Shown: positions 12,921-24,639 of the stretch, one piece after another
How positions within the stretch are numbered: the stretch's first letter is position 1
How the letters are laid out: each line of letters starts with the position of its first letter
Assembly: GCA_003550305.1 (NCBI GenBank)
Contig: QKYT01000112.1
Span: 18,333 to 82,332 of the forward strand
From: Glomus cerebriforme
Lineage: Eukaryota > Glomeromycota > Glomeromycetes > Glomerales > Glomeraceae
Direction: 5' to 3'
Length of the DNA: 64,000 bases
Position numbers and translations under genes: made by a program
The notes under the pieces: generated by a model
Seen by the model: the letters and a program-made list of their open reading frames with translations, nothing else
The model's database searches: none
Told to the model about the DNA's origin: nothing

Positions 12921-13565
12921 AATTTCTCAGCATACATGTATGCTAAACAAATATTTTTATATTTATTTGAAAGATAAGAACTTGATCTAATTTATGAATC
13001 AAAGATCATTCAGATTGGACTACTACATGTAAAGATAATAATGATCAAGTTCAAAAATTGAAAATAAATATATTGAACATATTTATTTAGCAAACAGTAA
13101 TTCAATTCATACAATTTTGGATTTATTGGACAGATCTTGATTTCTCTTTCAAATGAATATAAATTCATTCATTCAGCCAATATATTTGGTAAGTTATTTG
13201 CATTTTTGTCACAAGAATTGTGTTCTAATTTTTAATTTTATATTATTAATCTTTTAGCATATATGCTAAATGAATAATTTTATAATCATTTGAAACCTAA
13301 CAAAATTTCTAACTTATGAAGCAAAGATCATTCAGATTGGACCTCTACATATGAAGATATTAATGATCAAGTTTAAAAATTAAAAATAAACATATTGGAC
13401 ATATTTATTCAATAACCAGTAGTTCAATTCATGGATTTTGGATTTTTTTTTTTGGATAGATCTTGATCTTCTCTTTAAATAAATATAAATTTATCCATTC
13501 AGCCAACATATTTGGTAAGTTATTTGCATTTTTGATACCAGAAATTGTATTCTGATTTTTTTAAT
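12921..13565. repeat. 320-bp repeat, two tandem copies
   Basis: Two degenerate copies lie head to tail, at about 12921-13245 and 13246-13565. Each has CATA..TATGCTAA near its start, then AAAGATCATTCAGATTGGAC (starting at 13001 and 13323, a 322-bp period), AATGATCAAGTT, GATAGATCTTGAT-like sequence, and TTTGGTAAGTTATTTGCATT near the end. A third copy lies at 18985-19315 in the same orientation. No coding capacity or terminal inverted repeats were seen. Confidence 0.75.
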
Positions 13566-15466
13566 TTTGATGATTTTAATGATTTTATACTAAAAAAAAT
13601 TATATAACTAATTGGTTTTATTTTATTTGCATCAACTAATATAGATTCTCATATAACTAGTATTTTGCATTTGCTTATACAAATCATTTAACAGTTAAAT
13701 AATAATAAATCCAATTTAATTTAATAAAATTAATAAAATATTACTAACTATTACTAAATGGCTGGTCCTTGTATTCTTATTACACTAACAAAATTAATAA
13801 TATTTTTTTCATATAAACATATCCAATAACTTAGCTGGTAAAATTTATAATTTTCTTATTACTTTTCTATAAGCTATAAAGGATAATCTATGAATTAAGC
13901 AAGATGTTTTAAAAAGTATAGCAAATAATGCTATTTTTTTTGGCAAAAAATAAATATTTTTGAGATTTATGTACACAAAATAAACTTTTTATAATTTTAC
14001 TACAGGTTAGTTAAGCTTTATAATATTTTTTAACTTGAAACTTACCACTTAAATTTGAATAATTAAGCAGCATTTTGATTATATAAATGTAAGATTTAAG
14101 GTGACTTTCATGTGACTTAAATTCTAAACTGATTTACCCTATCTGCTATAGTTAAATATGTAGTGTTATGCAAGTTTACTAAGTAGTTATTAGTTTTTTT
14201 TAAACTATGTGATATATAGATATATATATTTGCTGATCACTATTGAATTAATTTTGTATTACTAATTTACTATCAATTACCAGCCAATAATCATAATATT
14301 TAATTAAATAAAAAAAAAAATTTTTTTTTATAAATTTTTTTATGTTTTTTCGCATTTTTTAAACAGTTTACAAAGTTAAGTAATTTTATATAGAAAGAAG
14401 AATTAAACAATATCCTACACTCATAAGGTTTTTGACTCATTACAAAGATTGTATTTGTAAAGGCTCTTAGTACCTATTTCTGACCTCTATTTAGTATATT
14501 AAATAAGCTAGTATTCTATGTCCGTATGATTCAGCCTTTTGGCTGATATTTGAATCAGAGTGTTGTGGGATAATCACTATTGATCCATTATAAAAATTAT
14601 GTTTGTAAAAGCTCTTAGTACCTATTCCTAGATCTTTATCCAGTATTATAGTTCTGCTTTCATAATTATTTTTTACATATTAGCTAGCAGTTTTAAAATT
14701 AGAGTAGATTTAGTTAAATCACTCATAGTAACCTTTTTTTATTTTTATGGATTTTGATTAATGCATTATTGAATATGTATATAAAACTAATCATATGGAA
14801 TGGGACATCCTAAATTTTCTTAAATTTCTTGAAGAACATATATAGTATACTTCTGATAGTAAAGAAGATATTATTGGTACATTTGCAAGAACATTTGAAA
14901 ATATAAGTTATAACAATGCTATGCTTTCTGAGATAAAGAAAAAAGCCAAAAAATTAGTTAACAAAGTAAAAGAAAGATTTAAAAGAAAAGAAATCATTAA
15001 TTTTTTTTTAAAGTTTTGGATTTAAATTTCAAAATGATAAATAAATTATAATTTTTACATAATGTATGCTTATAATATATTAATTTTTATGTTTAATAGA
15101 GGCATGAAGAACGAGATCTTAAGAACTTTTTTAATAAGAATGGTCATATACTGCTAAAAAAGTACAGTAATCTCAACATACTGAAACTCTCAGTTTATTA
15201 TATAGACAGGTTGTTCTTCCTTCACTTCTAGATAATACTTAGTTTAAAATGAAAATAAAAAGTTTAAGCCAGTTAATAGGCTTGTATATCATATTAATAA
15301 GATTAAAGATGCTCAAAAATATAATGGTTATTCCAGTATTCTTTGGTGATCTTTTATATTTTTAATTTCTGGCCATATAAATTTAGAAAAAACTAATGAA
15401 GTTCTTAATCTTATGTTTGAAAATAAGCTTTATTAAATGTTTAATAAAAAGAAAGAAGAGATATGT
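13566..15466. other. AT-rich repeat-derived region
   Basis: Nothing intact is present. A tandem pair with a period of about 148 bp lies at roughly 14430-14655 (GCTCTTAGTACCTATT at 14463 and 14611). A decayed open frame at about 14797-15002 (+) reads IIGTFARTFENISYNNAMLS followed by a Lys-rich tail, with one internal TAG. It could be a relic of a mobile element. Confidence 0.45.
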
Positions 15467-15636
15467 TCACTGGTCAAAAACTGATCTATCTTACAGATAT
15501 CTTACAGATATCTTATAAATATTGGATATCCAAAATGCAGAAAATCTGCTATACATCAGGTATCACTATAGAATTAAAAAATACAATTTATTAATTATTT
15601 TACTATCTAGTGATCATAAAAAGATAAAATATAGCT

Positions 15637-15669
15637 CATTCAATTCGTCTCATTAAGACGTATCAAATG
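15637..15669. repeat. 33-bp quasi-palindrome, copy 1
   Basis: A near-palindrome beginning CATTCAATTCGTCTCATTAA and ending CAAATG lies inside the left arm of the fold-back element. It is richer in CpG than its surroundings. Three more copies are at 15788, 16737 and 16884. Confidence 0.7.
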
Positions 15670-15787
15670 GTACTAATTGCGCATTTCTTGGTATGATAGA
15701 TGCTAAGATATTTGATAAATCGTAAAAAAATAAACAAAAAATGCAATATCTCGATATCTATCGCACCTAGAAATGCACAATTAGTAT

Positions 15788-15820
15788 CATTCGATACGTC
15801 TCAATGAGGTGAATTGAATG
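15788..15820. repeat. 33-bp quasi-palindrome, copy 2
   Basis: It begins CATTCGATACGTCTCAATGA and ends GAATG, inside the right arm of the fold-back element. It aligns over its whole length with the copies outside the element. Confidence 0.7.
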
Positions 15821-15999
15821 AGCTATATTTCATCTTTTTATGATTACTGGATAGTGGGATAATTAATAAATTTTATTTTTTAATTCTATAATATATATAT
15901 TGGGTACCCGATATATAGTAGATTTTCTGCATTTTGGGTACCCGATATTTATAAGATATCTGTAAGATATCTGTAAGATAGATCAGTTTTTGACTAGTG

Positions 16000-17246
16000 G
16001 TTATATTAAGTATGATAATTTATTCTTAATCAGTTATAATCTTAAAGAGCTAAAATATATACTGTATACCTCAAATTGGTATATCAGATAATTGCAAATA
16101 GTTTAAAACTATATCATAAAAATATTTCATTCAAAATTATAAAATCTGATAAAATTCTTAAGATAAATTCATTTTCTTTAGATAAAGATACAGTAACCAT
16201 ATTCAAAAATATATATACTAATCCAAAAAAAGTATAGAAGAGAATTATTTTTTATTTTACCAAATAGTATCATTATAATATCAGTTTGATATATATATTT
16301 TAAAGTTATTTTAACTATTCAAAATAATACAAAAAAATTTTACATATGTCTGCTTGTTTGACAGGTCTTGTACTTCAGATAAGTTTAGCAAAATTTTGCA
16401 TCTATATACTAATGATTGGATATAAATTGATAACAAGTACCTATATAAGCAAAAATTTATTATTTTTGATTTAATAATATCTTATGAACATTTACATAGA
16501 ATACAAATTAATTGGGATATGCCACTTATAATTAAGTAAGTTAAAATGTGTATTTTTTGAATTTCTAGGTAAAGATGATGCTGCAATTATTTTTACAAAT
16601 CCGCAATATTGCAAAATTTTGAATTGAATTGCACATAGTAATCTGCAATTCTGCAATTCCAATTACGTGATTCATATAAATTACAAAATCACAAATTACT
16701 CAAGATCTAGTAATTAGATTTTGATAAAATATATACCATTTGAATCCTCTTATTAAGATGAATTGAATGATATAAATATCAAATTTCTAATATCAATATT
16801 GGCAGAGATACAACTACATAAATATTTAATAAATTTTGGAAATAAAATATGATTCAATAATTGGATTTTAATAAATTTTATACCATTCGATATGTCTCAA
16901 TGAGAGGATTCGAATGGTTATAATTTTATCATTCTAGCATCGATATTGGCAGAGTTATACTTAATAAATTTATAATATATAATTTTGGCCAAAATTGTGA
17001 AATTGGATCTTAATTTTCACAATTGTCCACAATATCACAAATCGCAATTATTTCGCAATTGCCTATTTGCGAATCCATCTTTATCTCTAAATCATATTCA
17101 AATTCTTTATGTTATTTTATTGCTAAAATAAATTTTCAGTTCTATAATCACATTACATACTTTGTATTCAAAATAATTTGATCAACAAAAGCAATAATTT
17201 TTCTATTCTTAGCAGAAATAATATCCTTCAGATACTGATATTTATT
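16000..17246. repeat. Repeat-rich region with 147-bp direct repeats and two more 33-bp palindromes
   Basis: Copies 3 and 4 of the 33-bp quasi-palindrome lie at 16737-16769 and 16884-16916. Each sits in one unit of a degenerate direct repeat of about 147 bp: GATTTTRATAAA, TATACCATT, the palindrome, then ATATTGGCAGAG at both ends (about 16720-16810 and 16866-16960). At 16570-16660 and 17000-17075 there are runs of short GCAATT/TGCAAAT words. No gene was found. Confidence 0.6.
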
Positions 17247-17549
17247 CTATAATATATCAATAATCTTTTTAACTGATGCAATGGCTTTTTTTGTATTATA
17301 AATTATATCTTTGAAAAAGATAACTGAAGAGCTTAATTGAGTAATTTTTTTGCCACTTTTCTCTAAATATTTGGTTATAGTTTGCTTATGTAATTTATAT
17401 TGGTCTTGCAAATCACTAAAGTTTTTAATTTTTTTTTCTATTTCTTGTTTCAATATACATAATTTCTCAAAAGTTCTTTTATTATAATCAAGTGGATGCT
17501 GGGTTAATACTTTAAATTCATTCATATCCTGGCAATTATTTTTTTTCAT
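17247..17549 (-). CDS. Possible small coiled-coil ORF, 100 aa
   Basis: This is an open frame from an ATG at 17549 to a stop at 17247. The product is Lys-rich and predicted helical (EKLCILKQEIEKKIKNFSDL, then YLEKSGKKITQL), with heptad-like spacing suggesting a short coiled coil. It lies between repeats and just upstream of a decayed zinc-ribbon gene on the other strand, so a transposon or relic origin is likely. The family is not recognised, and it may be non-functional. Confidence 0.25.
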   Translation of the reverse strand: MKKNNCQDMNEFKVLTQHPLDYNKRTFEKLCILKQEIEKKIKNFSDLQDQYKLHKQTITKYLEKSGKKITQLSSSVIFFKDIIYNTKKAIASVKKIIDIL

Positions 17550-17734
17550 AATTAAAAATTTATAAATTATCAGAAAATCACAAATTAAAGGTTTGATTTT
17601 TATTGAAAAATTAATGAAAATATTAATATTAAATAATACTTTTACAATTACTGAAAGTATGATAGACTTTATCTTTTAACTAAATATATTAATAATTATT
17701 CACCTTTGTTATGATATTGTATTAAAGAGTATGA

Positions 17735-18289
17735 ATGATTGGCAACTCTTCATAATATTAAATATGGTAAGACGTGATGCAGATAATAGACTTCTTACTA
17801 TTGAAAATGCAAAATAACTTATTTATAGAAAAAAAGGCTATGTATCTTTACTAAATACATTAATACCATTACTCCAATACAATGACATTATTCTGAAGGA
17901 CATAAGTAAAATGTGTCTTTTAATAAAATAAAAAATAATAAGACATGATGTCCATATTGCACAAATAATAGGCCTTGTATACTTGAAGATAGTGATAGGT
18001 AGGACATTTTTGGAATATGTCTGAGACAATTGGGATATATCTAAATACCCTCAAGGATTAGAATTTAATATTTTCTATTATGAATATAGTTTTGTTATTG
18101 AAGTGCAAGAAGAACAGCATGAGAAATTTAACAAGTTTTTTTATAAAAGCATTTATTAAATAACAAGCATAGGATCAACCCAAAAAAGAATTGTGCAAAA
18201 AGAACTGGATTGCACTAAGATATGTTTAATATTACGAAGACCTATATGTAGTTATTTCTAAGTATCTTCAATTGGGTCTCATTAAATAA
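17735..18289 (+). pseudogene. Decayed zinc-ribbon / PD-(D/E)XK nuclease-like gene
   Basis: Several frames combine to show relics of a known two-part architecture. First come zinc-ribbon-like repeats: an EGHK..NVSFNKIKNNKT segment is followed by CPYCTNNR, with stops exactly where the conserved Trp residues fall. An earlier, more damaged unit lies at 17735-17800. Then comes a nuclease-like core, LEFNIFYYEYSFVIEVQEEQ followed by H, where the Asp of the usual D-I-Y is Asn, and finally KELCKKNWIALRYV and YYEDLYVV. Proteins with DUF4379-like zinc ribbons followed by such a core are numerous in Rhizophagus (established knowledge, from memory). At least two frameshifts and several stops make it non-functional. 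It ends at TAA 18287-18289. Confidence 0.6.
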
Positions 18290-18984
18290 ACTCAAAACTT
18301 TAAATGCTTATGATTATCAATTTTAATAGCAGTTATTATTTTTTGTAATGCTTAAAATTTATTTATATTCGCCAATCTGTGAAATTAGTCTAAATTAAGA
18401 TTTTGATAAAAATTTAACTGTAAAATAGGATTTATATTATACAAACCTAAATTAAATATGTGTTANATATTTAAANAGTTNAGAATTATCTGAAAATAAA
18501 AAAAAATTTTTAATCTATATTTAAAAATAACGATAGTAAGCATTTCTTTACTCAATNACTTTTCAATNANTTTTNAANCACTTTTTCGTTAAGTGAACCA
18601 AAAAAGTTTGTAGGCATATATAGCAGTTATTTCTTAAACAGTAAGTAAAAAAAATACATTAATATTTGTTATTTATAGGAAAAAAAATCTTTTTATTTTA
18701 TTTTAACTTTAGTTTTCTTTGCTTTTTTTTTGTAAAATATATGTAAAATAAAAGATATAAGAGTTTCAAAAAGTTTTCTTTTTTTTTGTTTAATAAACTA
18801 ATTTTATACAACTTACTTATTACTTTTTATTATTATTNTATTAGATTTATTNAATTAAAGTCCTTAAAAAGCAAATAAATTTTTTAAATAAGGTAAAAGG
18901 ACTTTAAAATCTTCTTGAAAATATTTTTTTTGGTGAGAAATGTAATTTTAAAATATTTTTTATGATGGGTTTTATGTAAATTAT
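18290..18984. other. Low-complexity region with ambiguous bases
   Basis: AT homopolymers contain N positions clustered at 18466-18578, with others at 18838 and 18852. They probably reflect unresolved draft assembly or allelic variation. No gene is visible. Confidence 0.6.
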
Positions 18985-19315
18985 ATAATCATTAATTTCT
19001 CAGCATACATATATGCTAATTGAATGATTTTATATTTATTTGAAAGGTGAAATCTTGCTTCAGCTTAAGAATCAAAAAGCAATAAGATTGGATTACTGGA
19101 TGTAAAGATATTAATGATCAAGTAAAAAAAATAAAAATTAATGCATTAAACGCATTTATTTACCAATCAGTGATTATTTTCATCTGATTTTGGATTTATT
19201 AGATAGATCTTATTTTCTTCTTTCAAATGAATATAAATTTATCCATCTAACTTATGTATAATCCAAGATATTCACAATTTTGTCATGAGAATTATATTCT
19301 GATTTTATAATTTTA
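18985..19315. repeat. 320-bp repeat, dispersed third copy
   Basis: It aligns with the tandem copies at 12921-13565. Shared words include CTCAGCATACAT, AGATTGGATTACT, GATATTAATGATCAAGT, AAATGAATATAAATTTATCC and, at the end, GAGAATTATATTCTGATTTT. It has the same orientation as the other two copies and lies about 6 kb away. Confidence 0.7.
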
Positions 19316-19619
19316 ATATTACTTATATTAAAAAAAAATTAAAGTTAATAAATAATTAATTTTGTGCATCAGATGATGTAGATCTATCATTATCACATAA
19401 CTTTTAATATTACTTTCATTTGGCAAATCTATTTTATGAATGTAGCACAAATTGGCGCATATGTACATATATATTATATATTTAATGTAATTATGGTCAT
19501 TTTTATAACAAATACATACAATTTTATTCTGATGTACATACAACACTTATATATCAAAGTTATAAAAGGAAAGAAAAGTGTGAATCAGTATTAGCTAAAA
19601 AAAATTCAAATATTTAATC

Positions 19620-21717
19620 TAAGATTAAAAATTGGTCATTGAGAGTAGTCATCTCCATCATCAGATGATTCTATTGAATTATTGATTTCATATTGGCTCT
19701 TTAAGCTATTTCAGACTTTATTTGCAGAGACAATTCTTTCTTTAAATACCCACATCATCTGAAGAACAAAAGCAAATTCTGTGATATCAGTATAGGAAAA
19801 TTTTATGAATCCAATCTTTTAAACTAAGTAAAAGGGCTTAATGTATTCCATTTCATACAAGACCTATTTATATCTATAACATTGTGAACTATATACACAT
19901 AAATTATTATTTGGTATCATATAGTCTAATTTATGCTTTTCTTTCTTAGATGCATAAAGCATATCTCTCATTTCTCTAAGTAATTTGTAAAGATCTTTAG
20001 CTGTTTTCCTTCTATCTTGGTCTTGTGAAGCAAATGATATTTTCAAGATAAAGCATTCATATCCATCATTTGACAAACCTGTTCTGTTCTTCTTATATCC
20101 TATTGCAACTTTTGAAAGAGTGAAGATATCACAATTACTATCTTTTCTTGATACCATTGACTTTAACTTAATCTTTTCCTATATATATTCCATATTTCCA
20201 TTATGAATTGCTTTTTTTATTATGAAGCTTATTATTGTGCTCCACATGGCTTCTATAGTTGAAAAATGTGATATGATATTTCTTCTGCTTGTGAATTCAC
20301 TAATAAAAATATGAGTAGCAAGTAATGCATACTGCTTAAATGGGAAAATGTCTCCTTTAGCTATATCTACCACACCTGCGCAAACTTTTGCAATAAAGGC
20401 TGTTTAGGGTTATGACATTTATTAGGTAATATTTTAGGAGTAAAGGATAAAACAAAATCTTATATGATATAAAATCAAGCATTTTTATTGGTCAAAATTA
20501 ATATTATATATATATTTAAATATTATTAGTTGAAAAAATCTTACCTAAAGGGGAGGTAGGACTTCTTATAAAACTAATATTAGGTAATATATGTTATGAC
20601 CCTTATTATTTTTGTTCTTTTAAAAAATAGATTTAAATCTATCTGATAAACTTTCTTCTACAAGATATAGTTATTTGCCTTAAATTTGCTTTTAATCTTC
20701 TTTCAAACAAAGAGATTTAAGTATATTATTTTGAAAGATTTTTACAATATAATCATATTCTATACTCCATGGATGTAGGTTAATCTTAGATAAATATTTA
20801 TTTTATATATCAGTAAAATTTTTGCTAGATTTAAGGATACATGATGACAATGTTTGTCTTATTACTAGATTATATAAGAATTGTGTAAATGATAAAGGTT
20901 TTTGCTTATTACTATATATGTCAAAAATAATTTCAGAGCTAAAGATATTTGAAGTGTCTGACATAGATTATTCAGAAATAAATCAGTCTGTAGTATCATT
21001 TTATCCTCTTTGTCACTGTTATCTTCAAGTGTAACTTTCTTTTTTCTGTTTTCAGATGAATAAGAAGATTTCTGCTTCAAACCTACTAATTTCACATCAT
21101 AAAGGAAAGGTTAAAAGAACAATTTAATATATAATGTAAAGTGAGTTTGATTATATTACCAGATTCTTTCACATCTGCATTATATATATTTTTGATTGCT
21201 ATTCTAACTATACAATGTTCCTAATAGAATATTCAGTAAAATTATTGCAATGTTTTATTCCTAAGTTTGCTTGATAATTCACTTCTATTATCTGTAGTGT
21301 ACTTAAGGATATAACATTTTGACACACTGTTGTATGAAATTTCTTTTTTTATCTTTTAATTTTAACTCGTTAATAAAATTCTTCATGACAGTTTAAAAGA
21401 ATACTTTATTAAAGTTTAATAAAACTTTTCATGCTCTTTTTTTTTGCATTTTCATAAAGATTAATGTTATGAGGATCACTGAAACTTTGTAAAACTAAAT
21501 ATATTTCTGATTTTAGAATTTCAATTATATCAGTGAATAATACAGATTTTGATTTAACATATTTTAGTAAAGAAATAACTGACCAATCCTTATATACTAT
21601 TTGTTGAAGGTACTCATTTGCAATCAACTCAAACATCTTGACAGACATGACATACATGACATCAATTAATTTTATATCAGATATGCATTCTGCAGATCTA
21701 CACAAGTGGGATACCAC
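19620..21717 (-). pseudogene. Decayed multi-exon gene of unknown family
   Basis: The minus strand holds a series of coding-like blocks. In order they are 21717-21409 (VMYVMSVKMFELIANEYLQQ), about 20840-20620 (KINLHPWSIEYDYIVKIFQN, with stops), 20400-20179 (KGDIFPFKQYALLATHIFIS) and 20157-19864 (DRRKTAKDLYKLLREMRDML). The last ends in an acidic tail near 19640. The internal blocks are broken by TAA and TGA. The composition is protein-like and differs from random AT sequence. No domain was recognised. It is probably a member of a lineage-specific repeated family. The start codon at 21717 falls inside the 48-bp palindrome at 21705-21752, so the true 5' end may be lost. Confidence 0.45.
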
Positions 21718-21752
21718 ATGTAATATAATTATATTACATGTGGTATCCCACT
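21705..21752. repeat. Perfect 48-bp palindrome
   Basis: The 24-nt left arm, starting AGTGGGATACCACATGTAAT, is followed with no spacer by its exact reverse complement ending ATGTGGTATCCCACT. There are no mismatches. It is likely a fused pair of terminal inverted repeats or the end of a palindromic element. Confidence 0.9.
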
Positions 21753-24150
21753 ACACATAATCGTGATTCAATTTGGGTTGTCTAAAGGAATAATGTTACC
21801 AGATATAAAAATCTTGATCAGAATTATGGCATTAAATGATGCTGTGTGACAAATATTTTACTGCTATCATGTGATTCCGCCCGCTTTTTCAATATTATTG
21901 TTCACTTTTAGGTATAAAAAAAACTCAAATTGGTATTACAAGTTAAGCAAGTCAAGCACGTCCTTACTAACATATAACCATTATATCCTGTGTTAAATAT
22001 TTAGTATTAGTCTTCAGGTATGTTCTTGAGTCATGTATGTTCAAGGCTTTTTTCTTGCATGCTAGTATTCAGGATGTATTATGTATACCTACTGATATAT
22101 AGCCATTATATCCTATGTTAGATATATGAAAGCAATCTTCAGGCATATTCTTGAGTCATACATGTTTAAGACCTTTCCCTGTATGTATTTTCCAGTATAC
22201 AGTTGACTTGCCATACTTTTTTTATATTTATTCTTATATAAAAAAATTTTACAAATTACAAGTAATCACATTTTATTTATTATGAACGTTAAGGCAAAAC
22301 TTTATTATATAAAACATAAATATATAATATGAAAAATGCTAGAGAAGTAAGAAAAACATATAATGCTATCAAAGAAAGAAGGAATACGCAAATTTTAAGC
22401 CATTTAATACAAGTTTTAGCATCAAATTATTTCTTTACTCTCTCACATTTTTGAAAAATATTTATAGCTAATTTATTTTTATCACTATAACTAACTATAA
22501 GATTCTCATATTTTATGCTAAAATATCAGATTTTTATCTAACTTATCTCTACAAAAATTTCATCTATCTATATCACTCTCACCCACACAAGTCATATAAA
22601 GAATTATGTTCTATAAAAGAACCTTTCTGAGATGAAGTATTTTTGAACTAGCATAAATTTGGAAGATTAGCTATTAGGTAAATATAAGCAATGCAATATT
22701 TCTGATTTATACACTTACCACTATACTTAATTTTTATATTCAAGAAATTTGATCACAAGTATGATTTTATGCCAAACATTAAGAATTCAGCATGTAAACT
22801 TGCTTATCATAAATTTTATAATATATGTGAAGTTTAGATAAAATAATAGATAATGAATTTATTTTTGTGATACTATAACTATTATACATGTTTATTAGTA
22901 GCAAAAATCAAAATACTGATATATAACAAAAGTAATATATCCATTTTATTTTGGAATATCTATAAAAGTAGAAAAATTGATTAATATTATAATGACATAT
23001 TTCAAGAAGTTAGCTAAGCAATAAACCAACTTACTTTATTATTATTTTGCGAAAAATGCAAGTTCATTTGATTGTTAATATTAATGATTTTAATAATAGT
23101 AAGCTTGATTGGTTTGAATTTTTTTGTTTTACTTGTGCAAAGCAGATAAAAGAATTCACTAATTGAGACATTACCTTTTTATATAATTCACAGGATTAAT
23201 TTTGGAATACACTTTTGGAAAAAATTATGTTAATATAAATGCATTATGAAAATCTGATCAACAGCTTTTTCTTAATTTAATAATAAAAGAATTTAACATT
23301 ATTCATATGTAAAGATCATCAAGGGGCTTCTTTTTAGTAATAATATACATAAAAATTTTGGAAATATGCAAGATTTGAGAATATCATTCCTGTGATACAT
23401 GTAATGTTTACTATATTTTTACTGCACATTTATTACAATAAAATTTGATTGAAAAAATAATAACACACACTGATCAATTTGCGCCATTGCTTTATACTTT
23501 ATTGAGAAAAAAATATAAAATACAGGTTATAGTCTGCTACATGATGATACATTTATTTAGTGTATTCTCTTTTTATAAGATAATTTGCCACCTTCTGTTT
23601 ATTATATTGTTCTATAATATTAGCCATAAGATCTAATGTAAGTCCTATACTATATATTAAGTTGCATAGGTCTTATCATATGATAGGTATAACTGTGAAG
23701 TTTCTTCACAATTAAATTGGTATTCACATCACTTATATATTCTCTCTGCTACTTTTTTACATCTTTTGCAGTATATATGTAAGTGATAATTGCATTCTTC
23801 ACAAACTTTACATCTGTGATTCCATCCTCTAAAGATATGCCATTTTTCAAAGTAATTCTGCTTATAAGAAAGTATATTATTATCCTGATTTTTGGGCATA
23901 AGATATATATGTTTTGTGTCAGATGATAATTTGTGTTAAATATTCACTGTATTTTTTAAAGGAGGTTATTTCCACAACCATGAATCTGATTGGATTGAAA
24001 TTTCAGAATTATATATTTATAAATGTGATAAATAATTTTGCTTAATTAACCAAATACATTAATATCAAAAATTTTAAAGTTTAATTATAACCAAAGTTTT
24101 GAAATAATACATTAGAAAATTTTTTAATACAAAAATTTGTATAAATTTAT
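21753..24150. other. Repeat-derived region
   Basis: A two-unit direct repeat with a period of about 125 bp lies at 21965-22200 (CCATTATATCCT at 21978 and 22103, each followed by CTTCAGG and TTCTTGAGTCAT). On the minus strand at about 23870-23740 a cysteine-rich stretch reads FRGWNHRCKVCEECNYHLHI followed by YCKRCKK, which may be a relic of a zinc-binding domain. The rest is AT-rich with no supportable gene. Confidence 0.45.
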
Positions 24151-24292
24151 AATTTCATAAGTTTACAAAATTTTATGGTATAATATTTTGAAAACTTTTG
24201 AAATACTCCATAAGTTTACAGTTTTATAAAAATTATGTAATATTATGATTAAAATATTCCATAAGTTTACAGTTTCATAAGATTCAAAATTT
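24151..24292. repeat. Minisatellite, left part
   Basis: There are two to three units of CATAAGTTTACAG followed by TAATATTATGATTAAAATAT-like sequence. They match, in the same orientation, the longer array at 29648-30345. The two parts appear to be separated by the decayed hAT transposon. Confidence 0.6.
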
Positions 24293-24639
24293 GAATGAAT
24301 CAAATCAAATCAATTCAGATTCAATTTGAATTCAATTTGATTTGATTCAAATTTAATTTGAATTTGATTTGATTTGATTTAGATTTGATTTGAATTTGAT
24401 TCAATCTGATTTGTAATTGATTTATCAATTCAAAATTCAATTTAATATTTCTTAATTTAATCAATTTATAAAAAGATTATTTCATTTGACCATTAAATTT
24501 TATTAATATATATCAATTGGCTATTTAATATTATTTAATTAATACCAAAATAAAATATAAAAAAAAAACTATCTTAATGGTTCTAATAACCAGGATTTTA
24601 AATACATACAAGATTTTATAGTTTTTTTTGCTAATTAAT

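Larger units (their letters stand above)
15467..15999. mobile_element. Fold-back (long inverted repeat) element, about 533 bp
   Basis: Two long arms are inverted copies of each other around a centre near 15730. Both outer ends read CACT(G/A)GTCAAAAACTGATC. Continuing inward, both arms carry TATCTTACAGATATCTTA, CAAAATGCAGAAAATCT, TATAGAATTAAAAAATA and ATATAGCTCATTCAATTC, with few mismatches. No ORF is present. The flanking octamers GATATGTT (15459-15466) and GTTATATT (16000-16007) match at 6 of 8 positions, which may be a decayed target duplication. This is typical of a MITE or fold-back element. Confidence 0.8.
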
